From: Candidatus Avelusimicrobium ruminicola | GTDB taxonomy: Bacteria; Elusimicrobiota; Elusimicrobia; Elusimicrobiales; Elusimicrobiaceae | Direction: 5' to 3' | Length of the DNA stretch: 11,665 nucleotides | Assembly (NCBI GenBank): GCA_900319885.1 | Contig: ONQH01000015.1 | Location: 5,894 to 17,558, forward strand | Part shown: positions 7,096 to 11,665 of the stretch, piece by piece | Layout: each line of letters opens with the position of its first letter | How positions within the stretch are numbered: position 1 is the stretch's first letter | Notes under the pieces: generated by a model | Seen by the model: only the letters and a program-made list of their open reading frames with translations | The model's database searches: none | What the model was told of the DNA's origin: nothing | Translations under genes and position numbers: made by a program

Positions 7096-7671
7096 ATGTC
7101 AAAAGTAAGTTACTGTTTAATAGCACTGATTGTGGCCGCACTCTTATTTATGGGTGCGGTCCGCGTGCGTGAATGGTATACCCAGCGACAGGAAGAAAAA
7201 GAAATGGCTTCCCAAAATGACGGGAACCCGTTTACATTTCAGCAAGTGCCGGTGTCCTTGGCCGCGCCCGAAATAGAAGCCGTGCAGACCCCCGTCAAAT
7301 ACAAACGTGCCTTCCCTGAAATTTATTTGGAAGATGCCCCGCTTACTACAGAGCAACAAGTACAGCAAGCGCAAGAAACCATCGCCTCTATTGTAGAAGA
7401 TTTTCAAAGTGACCCGGCGGTGGCGCAATTTAACCAAGAGGTAGCCGAAGCTTCCCAGGGCGAACTTAACGGATTGGTAGATTTAAGCACCCAAAATTTA
7501 CAGCAAATTTTACAGCAAAACCCGGAAGTGGCCCGTATTGTTGAAAAACACGCCCAAAATGCTGATTTTGCCAAAGCGTTGCAGGAAATTTTTGAAAACC
7601 CGCAATTTCAGCAAAGCGTCAAAGAATTACAGGGCGAAAGCCCCCTGATGCAAAAACAGCCTGCTCAATAG
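7096..7671 (+). CDS. Unrecognised membrane-anchored protein with 13-residue NP repeats
   Basis: No family recognised. The 191-residue protein has one N-terminal transmembrane helix (about 5-22) followed by a charged stretch, so the rest should face the periplasm. Residues 24-85 look extended and Pro-containing; residues 86-179 are helical and Gln-rich. Three consecutive 13-residue units start at Gln141, Gln154 and Glu167 (QNPEVARIVEKHA, QNADFAKALQEIF, ENPQFQQSVKELQ). A looser relative, SDPAVAQFNQEV, sits at 105. An (N/D)P turn followed by a short amphipathic helix recalls STI1/DP-type helical repeats found in co-chaperones, but this is pattern resemblance only. It begins one base after the FKBP stop without a Shine-Dalgarno site, indicating translational coupling and a shared task with that isomerase. 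Confidence 0.8.
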   Translation: MSKVSYCLIALIVAALLFMGAVRVREWYTQRQEEKEMASQNDGNPFTFQQVPVSLAAPEIEAVQTPVKYKRAFPEIYLEDAPLTTEQQVQQAQETIASIVEDFQSDPAVAQFNQEVAEASQGELNGLVDLSTQNLQQILQQNPEVARIVEKHAQNADFAKALQEIFENPQFQQSVKELQGESPLMQKQPAQ

Positions 7672-7707
7672 GCTTCAAATATTGTATGCTATAACAAAGG
7701 AGCCCTT

Positions 7708-8274
7708 ATGATTAAAATTTTAATAAAAGCCGCCGTTTTGGTGTGTATTATTTTAAGTATTTATTTTATTGTAAATCCTTCAGCCTGTTCTAACTTAATG
7801 AACGGCAGAGAGGTCAACTCAACCGAAGAATTGCCTACGTTTGTTCCCAATGACAAATCACATAGTGAATTGTTAACCCCGCAAGGCGACAAAGGCACTG
7901 AGCAACCTACCCAGGTAGAAAATACGCAATCTCCTTCCGCTACCACGCAAAGCGAAGCGGCTCCCAACACTGCTTCTACCACCCCGGTGGTAACGGATAC
8001 CAATTCCATTACTACAGAAACGCCCATAGCAGAACAACCGCAAAACAAAGGCTTTACGCAAGCGGATATTGACTATGCCATCGCCAGCCGCTATGTAGAA
8101 CTGGAAAACGAATACCTTAGCAAGAAAAAAGATGTTAAAAATGCGGCTAAAGAAATTTCGTATATTGTGATGGATGATTTTGAACTGACTCCGGCGGAGT
8201 GGGAGGCCTTCTTGCAGCGCGCTACGGCAGATAACCTGTTTGAAAAGGTGCGCGGCCAGCAGACGGCACAGTAA
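7708..8274 (+). CDS. Unrecognised membrane-anchored protein with a Ser/Thr-rich spacer
   Basis: No family recognised. The 188-residue protein starts at an ATG with AAAGGAG five bases upstream. A single transmembrane helix (about 5-22) is followed by a low-complexity spacer rich in Ser, Thr, Pro, Gln and Glu (about 36-113). A compact helical C-terminal domain follows (116-182: FTQADIDYAIASRYVELE, then a charged helix, then ELTPAEWEAFLQRA). The layout resembles the preceding protein: inner-membrane anchor, extended spacer, small helical domain in the periplasm. It lies 36 bases after that gene and is last before the terminator, so it most likely belongs to the same operon. Confidence 0.8.
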   Translation: MIKILIKAAVLVCIILSIYFIVNPSACSNLMNGREVNSTEELPTFVPNDKSHSELLTPQGDKGTEQPTQVENTQSPSATTQSEAAPNTASTTPVVTDTNSITTETPIAEQPQNKGFTQADIDYAIASRYVELENEYLSKKKDVKNAAKEISYIVMDDFELTPAEWEAFLQRATADNLFEKVRGQQTAQ

Positions 8275-8288
8275 TTTGAACGCAACAC

Positions 8289-8320
8289 AAAACTCCCCGG
8301 CTCAAAGCCGGGGAGTTTTT
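8289..8320. terminator. Bidirectional terminator between convergent transcripts
   Basis: A perfect 13-bp stem, AAAACTCCCCGGC with GCCGGGGAGTTTT, closes over loop TCAAA, with T on the plus side and TTTT on the minus side. It sits between the stop of the envelope operon (8274) and the stop of the minus-strand regulator gene (8337) and can serve both. Its first 12 bases are identical to those of the hairpin at 1231-1261. Confidence 0.9.
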
Positions 8321-8336
8321 ATATTCCAAAATTAGT

Positions 8337-9266
8337 TTAACTTCTGCGGTCTATGGCGTAGAAACTGCCTTTCTCATGCTGTTTAGCCAAGCATTTAAGT
8401 TCACTGCCAATACTGCTGACCATCGCAAAAGAGGTCAACGGGCGTTTGGTATTGTGTACAATGCCAATGCCCATGGCCAGGAACGGGAATTTTTCGGGTT
8501 CTCCCTTCCGGTTGGTGGATAACATAAAGCCTTGTTTGCGGTCTTCTTCGCTATAAAACGTGGGGGCCACTTCATCAATTCGGCGGGCGATTTCCTTAGC
8601 AATCGGTTCTGCCTGCTCAAAGGCGCATACGACAATAAAATCGTCTCCGCCGATATGGCCTACAAAAGAGTGCGGATCTAAGCGGGCAGATTGCGTGATA
8701 ATATCTGCAGTAGTACGTAAAACGTGATCCCCGGCGTCAAAACCGTATTTATCATTAAAAGACTTAAAGTTATTCAAATCGCAATAGAGTACCGCAAAGG
8801 GATTTTTAGTATTGATTTCCCGTTCCACCCGTGCCTGGATAGAAGGGTTCCCCGGCAGGTGGGTGAGGGGGTTAGAGTCCATTTTTTGTTGACTGCGTTT
8901 TAAGAGTAATTTCACGCGGGCCACAATTTCGTCTTCATCTGCCGGTTTAGTAAGATAATCATCAATATCTAACCCTAAGCCTTCCAACTTGGTAGATTTG
9001 TCGGTTACGGCGGTAAAAATAATAATAGGCGTGTGCAAATAACCCGTGCGGCTACGTACCTCTTTGACCACTTCAAAACCGGTCTTTTTGGGCATTTCGT
9101 AATCTAAAATCAACAAATCAGGGTTTTCTTTGTAGGTTTTTTCAATGGCTTCTTGGCCATCTTGCGCCTGTACTACCTGAAACCCCGCGTTGGTTAGAAT
9201 TTCGCTGACTAAAAAACGAATCGCGTGCGAATCGTCTGCCAGTAAAATCTTTGCACTATGTTCCAT
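8337..9266 (-). CDS. Response regulator with a C-terminal GGDEF domain (putative diguanylate cyclase)
   Basis: A 309-residue cytoplasmic protein. Residues 6-123 are a receiver domain with the acidic pair Asp11-Asp12, phospho-acceptor Asp55 (LILDYEMP), Thr85 and Lys107 (LTKP). Residues 131-309 are a GGDEF domain of the class that opens LTHLPGN and ends DRR. It has Asp163 in the metal site (CDLNNFKSFNDKYGF) and signature GGDDF at 206-210, which keeps both acidic positions. There is no RxxD inhibitory site just before the signature. Diguanylate cyclases make cyclic di-GMP from two GTP; the Asn for Asp in DLNNFK and the GGDDF variant leave activity unproven. No output other than GGDEF and no partner kinase are present. 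The frame extends to a TTG at 9302, but the domain begins right after the ATG at 9266, and the upstream stretch looks like promoter. Confidence 0.9.
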   Translation of the reverse strand: MEHSAKILLADDSHAIRFLVSEILTNAGFQVVQAQDGQEAIEKTYKENPDLLILDYEMPKKTGFEVVKEVRSRTGYLHTPIIIFTAVTDKSTKLEGLGLDIDDYLTKPADEDEIVARVKLLLKRSQQKMDSNPLTHLPGNPSIQARVEREINTKNPFAVLYCDLNNFKSFNDKYGFDAGDHVLRTTADIITQSARLDPHSFVGHIGGDDFIVVCAFEQAEPIAKEIARRIDEVAPTFYSEEDRKQGFMLSTNRKGEPEKFPFLAMGIGIVHNTKRPLTSFAMVSSIGSELKCLAKQHEKGSFYAIDRRS

Positions 9267-9273
9267 ATTCACT

Positions 9274-9302
9274 ATTAAAGAAAATAATTTCTTTCTATGC
9301 AA
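9274..9302 (-). promoter_or_regulatory. Promoter of the GGDEF response regulator, possibly leaderless
   Basis: On the minus strand, TTGCAT (9302-9297), a 17-base spacer and TTTAAT (9279-9274) fit a sigma-70-type promoter. Seven bases separate the -10 from the ATG at 9266, and there is no Shine-Dalgarno site. The -35 begins three bases after the pgeF stop codon, so the regulator can be transcribed independently of murI-pgeF. Confidence 0.5.
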
Positions 9303-9305
9303 GCC

Positions 9306-10004
9306 TTACGGTTTGTATAGAAAAGATAATAACATATTTTTCTCGTGATCGCGCCGCCAAGAAAAAAAGTTTTCCTTGTCCCCGCAGGTACAATAATACG
9401 GGGTTTGAATTTTTTCCGCCGCTACCCCGGCTTGGGTCAGTTGGCGTTTAATTTCTATGTTTAGATCTACATAAATTTTGTCTTTTTTACGGAGGACGCA
9501 ATTTGCTGGGAATTGGGCGGCTACGTCTTCTTGCACTTCAAAACAGCAGGCTTGAATATGCGGCCCCAGCCACGCATTTAACCGCAAGTGCGGGTTTTGG
9601 GTGAGTAAGGCTTGGGCGGCCTTTTGCGCCAAGCCTTTTACTACGCCGCGCCAACCACAATGGGCCAAGGCGGCATAACTGCCGGTATCATCCCATAAAA
9701 AAACAGGCACACAATCGGCGGTTACAATCGCCGCTCCCCAGCCTGAAATGCACGGGGAAAATACCCACGCATCTGCGTCTTGGAGCGGGGCCGCCAAAAC
9801 GGCTTGGGCCGCTTGAGCGGAGGAAATGGAAAGGAGGGTATCGCTATGGGTTTGGTGAAAGTGCAAAATATGTTCAGTCTGAACGCCTAACTCGGCCAGG
9901 GCCGCATTTTGGCAAGCGACCTCGCGCATATTGCCGCTATGACGCGAAAAAGTACCGCCTATGAGCCCCGTTCGTAACAGGCGTTTATCGGTGTAAATGG
10001 TCAT
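9306..10004 (-). CDS. pgeF: Peptidoglycan editing factor PgeF / YfiH-type laccase-domain protein
   Basis: A 232-residue cytoplasmic protein of the DUF152/YfiH family. The family signature is complete: HQTHSD (50-55), TADCVP (96-101), AHCGWRG (114-120), LGPHIQACCFEV (146-157) and FFSWRRD (213-219). By comparison with the E. coli protein, His53, Cys98 and His115 are the expected zinc and active-site residues. In E. coli, PgeF removes UDP-MurNAc-L-Ser errors so that only L-Ala enters the peptide stem; family members have also been described as purine nucleoside phosphorylases or multicopper-type oxidases. Its ATG overlaps the murI stop in an ATGA, so the two are translated in series. This supports the peptidoglycan role over the oxidase label often attached to the family. 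Confidence 0.92.
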   Translation of the reverse strand: MTIYTDKRLLRTGLIGGTFSRHSGNMREVACQNAALAELGVQTEHILHFHQTHSDTLLSISSAQAAQAVLAAPLQDADAWVFSPCISGWGAAIVTADCVPVFLWDDTGSYAALAHCGWRGVVKGLAQKAAQALLTQNPHLRLNAWLGPHIQACCFEVQEDVAAQFPANCVLRKKDKIYVDLNIEIKRQLTQAGVAAEKIQTPYYCTCGDKENFFSWRRDHEKNMLLSFLYKP

Positions 10005-10801
10005 GGAGTTAATTTTTTAAGAGTGGCTTTGGCTATTTTTTCACCCAATAATTTTTGGGCGGATTGTGAAAATTTTTGCGGTTCGTCACTCGCATAAAAT
10101 TTCAAGGTGCCGCATCCAGTTTGGGCGGCCAATCGGTGGGTTTGTAAAAAGTTTTTAGCCGCCTGGGCCAAGGTTTGGGCGGAATCTACCAAATGAATTT
10201 TGGGCCCTAAAATACGCCCAATAAGTTTTTTAAGAATAGGGTAATGCGTACAACCTAAAATCACCGTATCTGCCCCGCTTTTTTGAACAGGGGCCAAATA
10301 TTCCCGGGCAATAAGTTCTGCCGCCGGTTTTTTTGCAAAACCTTCTTCCGCTAACGGCACAAAGAGCGGGCACGCTTGCTGAACAACGCGCATTTGATTG
10401 TTTAGTTTTTTAATCGCTTTTACATACGCTTGGCTTTGAACGGTCCCTTGTGTTCCCAATACGGCAATTTTGCGGTTGTGTGTAGCCCCCACAGCGGCTT
10501 GGGCTCCCGGAAGGATGACCCCCATTACGGGTACGCGCAAACGCTTACTAAGCGTGGGCAACGCGTGGGCAGAGGCGGTATTACAGGCAACCACAATTAA
10601 CTTGACGTTTTGGGTTTCTAAAAATTGAGCCACCGCGGTAGCCAGGCGCGTGACGGCCGCTTTTGATTTCCCTCCGTAAGGGACGTTGGCGGTATCGCCG
10701 AAATAGATGAAATTTTCGTGGGGGAGCGTGTGGTGTAAGGCCCGCAAAATTGTCAGCCCTCCAATGCCCGAATCAAATACGCCAATGGCTTGTTTCTTCA
10801 T
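10001..10801 (-). CDS. murI: Glutamate racemase MurI
   Basis: A 266-residue cytosolic enzyme interconverting L- and D-glutamate to supply D-Glu for the peptidoglycan stem peptide. The family motifs are all present: FDSGIGG (9-15), FGDTANVPYG (34-43), VACNTASA with catalytic Cys73, the acidic AEEGF (151-155), and LGCTHYP with catalytic Cys184 followed by His186. The length is normal for the family. The frame is open 11 codons further upstream, but that stretch contains the probable -10 and -35 boxes. The ATG at 10801 starts MKKQAIGVFDSG as expected. It is first in a two-gene unit with pgeF (four-base overlap) and diverges from the TPR-kinase gene. Confidence 0.96.
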   Translation of the reverse strand: MKKQAIGVFDSGIGGLTILRALHHTLPHENFIYFGDTANVPYGGKSKAAVTRLATAVAQFLETQNVKLIVVACNTASAHALPTLSKRLRVPVMGVILPGAQAAVGATHNRKIAVLGTQGTVQSQAYVKAIKKLNNQMRVVQQACPLFVPLAEEGFAKKPAAELIAREYLAPVQKSGADTVILGCTHYPILKKLIGRILGPKIHLVDSAQTLAQAAKNFLQTHRLAAQTGCGTLKFYASDEPQKFSQSAQKLLGEKIAKATLKKLTP

Positions 10802-10807
10802 AGTAGT

Positions 10808-10836
10808 ATTATAGTAATTTGCAAAAGCAGGCACAA
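10808..10836 (-). promoter_or_regulatory. Promoter of murI-pgeF, possibly leaderless
   Basis: On the minus strand, TTGTGC (10836-10831), a 17-base spacer and a perfect TATAAT (10813-10808) form a clear sigma-70-type promoter. Only six bases separate the -10 from the murI ATG at 10801, and no Shine-Dalgarno site is visible, so the transcript would start at or very close to the start codon. Confidence 0.6.
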
Positions 10837-10850
10837 ATTCTCTTGGGATG

Positions 10851-10859
10851 TGCTACAAT
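10851..10859 (+). promoter_or_regulatory. Extended -10 promoter of the TPR-kinase gene, possibly leaderless
   Basis: TGCTACAAT is an extended -10 (TG-n-TACAAT). Six bases separate it from the ATG at 10866. No convincing -35 lies 16-18 bases upstream, and no Shine-Dalgarno site is present at a usable distance (the nearest purine run, GGGA at 10845-10848, is too far). It lies back to back with the murI promoter in a 64-base gap. Confidence 0.5.
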
Positions 10860-10865
10860 AAATAT

Positions 10866-11665
10866 ATGAAGAAATTTGTAGCCTTGTTTTTCGTGTTGGG
10901 TACTTGTGCATTAGCGGGATGGGCCGTGGAACCTGCTACGCCGCAGGACACCACCCCCCTGTTGGTAGGAGGGAGTTTTTCTACTCAGGTTACCAATACT
11001 GCTCAAGCGGCGTTTAATCAGCAAGCGCGTGATGCGGAGATTGAAGCCTTGCGCGAAAAATTGCGCCTGTCGCAATATGAAGATGTCATCCGCCGTATCA
11101 ATTTTTTAACCGCCAATAATCATGTAGACGATCGTTTTTATTTGCTGTTGGCTATTGCGTTTGACGGGCTGGAAAAATACGAGGATGTAGTGTACTCGGC
11201 CGGGCAAGCGATTGCGGTGGCCCCGCAGGATGCCCGTGCGTATATTTTGCGGGCCCGGGCGTACCTAAAACAGAATAATTTGGAGCGCGCCAAAATAGAT
11301 ACAGAAACGGCCCTTAAATTAAATCCGTCTTCCAGTTTGGCGCAAAATCTTAAAAAAGAGATTGAATCTTACTTAGCCAAGAAACGCGGTTTGGTTAAGC
11401 CGCAAACGTCCAATAAGAAAATTTCCAACGGGTTAATAGCCTATGTGGGGATTATTTTATTGGGGTTATTTTTATTTATCTATTTCCGCTATGAGGACCT
11501 TTTCCGTCGTAAAAAAAGTGCCTACGCCCGCAAAGAATCCGCGGTAAAAGACCAATATGATTTTATCCGCCAAATCGGGGAAGGCGGTATGGGGAAAGTG
11601 TACGAGGCGTATGATAAATCCCTCAAACGCAAAGTAGCCATTAAACGGGTCCGCCCGGAATTGGT
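10866..11665 (+). CDS. Membrane Ser/Thr protein kinase with extracytoplasmic TPR segment, 3'-truncated by window edge
   Basis: The frame is open from the ATG to the window end, giving 266 residues. Residues 1-20 are a signal peptide. Residues 55-66 form a charged helix, and about 67-155 form two or more TPR-like helix pairs (YEDVIRRINFL, then RFYLLLAIAFDGLEKYEDVV, then ARAYILRARAYLKQNNLERAKID). A Lys-rich linker leads to one transmembrane helix (190-208) and a basic stretch (RRKK). The start of a Hanks-type kinase follows: glycine loop GEGGMGKV (238-245) and the ATP-binding Lys260 in VAIK. The HRD and DFG motifs lie beyond the window. The order places the TPR sensor outside the membrane and the kinase in the cytoplasm, opposite to PknB-type kinases, which carry the kinase first. 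It would phosphorylate Ser/Thr in response to an envelope signal (inference). It is divergent from murI. Confidence 0.88.
   Translation, partial: MKKFVALFFVLGTCALAGWAVEPATPQDTTPLLVGGSFSTQVTNTAQAAFNQQARDAEIEALREKLRLSQYEDVIRRINFLTANNHVDDRFYLLLAIAFDGLEKYEDVVYSAGQAIAVAPQDARAYILRARAYLKQNNLERAKIDTETALKLNPSSSLAQNLKKEIESYLAKKRGLVKPQTSNKKISNGLIAYVGIILLGLFLFIYFRYEDLFRRKKSAYARKESAVKDQYDFIRQIGEGGMGKVYEAYDKSLKRKVAIKRVRPEL

Noticed and set aside
7687..7695. TGCTATAAC as an extended -10 promoter for the gene at 7708
   Set aside because: Transcription would start inside the Shine-Dalgarno site at 7696-7702, which would destroy it. There is no -35 box, and the gap of 36 bases fits read-through from the operon.

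Overview
The window reads as an ordinary, densely packed bacterial chromosome segment from a diderm (Gram-negative-type) organism. Three consecutive genes encode lipoproteins or candidate lipoproteins, one of them LpoB-like. Neighbouring genes encode Sec-exported proteins, a FKBP of the Mip/FkpA type and a pilin-like protein. Base composition is mid-range and codon use looks even across all genes, so nothing suggests recent transfer. The short pilin-like protein, the exported lipoprotein cluster and the overall style suggest a gut-type Elusimicrobiota (Elusimicrobium-like) genome. That assignment is an impression from protein style, not a demonstrated match.

Layout: (1) 1-1077 (+) is the 3' part of a PIN-PhoH ATPase gene, closed by a terminator. 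(2) 1276-1902 (-) is an exported Lys/Ala-rich repeat protein. (3) 2000-3512 (+) holds a DUF1646-type membrane transporter and a pilin-like protein that lacks the processing signal. It is fired from a promoter overlapping the divergent one of the Lys/Ala gene. (4) 3566-8274 (+) is a six-gene envelope operon: an LpoB-like lipoprotein, a COG3014-type TPR protein, an LPP20-type lipoprotein, a FKBP peptidyl-prolyl isomerase, and two unrecognised proteins with one N-terminal membrane anchor each. It ends at a bidirectional terminator. (5) 8337-10801 (-) runs murI, pgeF, then a response regulator with a GGDEF domain that has its own promoter. (6) 10866-11665 (+) is the 5' part of a membrane Ser/Thr kinase with an extracytoplasmic TPR segment, cut by the window end.

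The theme is envelope biology. MurI supplies D-glutamate for peptidoglycan, PgeF removes mis-incorporated L-Ser precursors, and an LpoB-like protein would act on a peptidoglycan synthase. The lipoprotein/FKBP operon is exported to the same compartment, and the TPR-kinase and GGDEF regulator could sense or signal envelope state (inference).

The most interesting structural signal is in translation initiation. Genes inside operons use clear Shine-Dalgarno sites or stop/start coupling. Four genes with their own promoters (2000 +, 9266 -, 10801 -, 10866 +) instead have a -10 box ending only 6-7 bases before the ATG and no Shine-Dalgarno site, as expected for leaderless mRNAs. No mobile elements, CRISPR arrays, rRNA or tRNA genes were seen, and no stretch over 300 bases lacks a gene.
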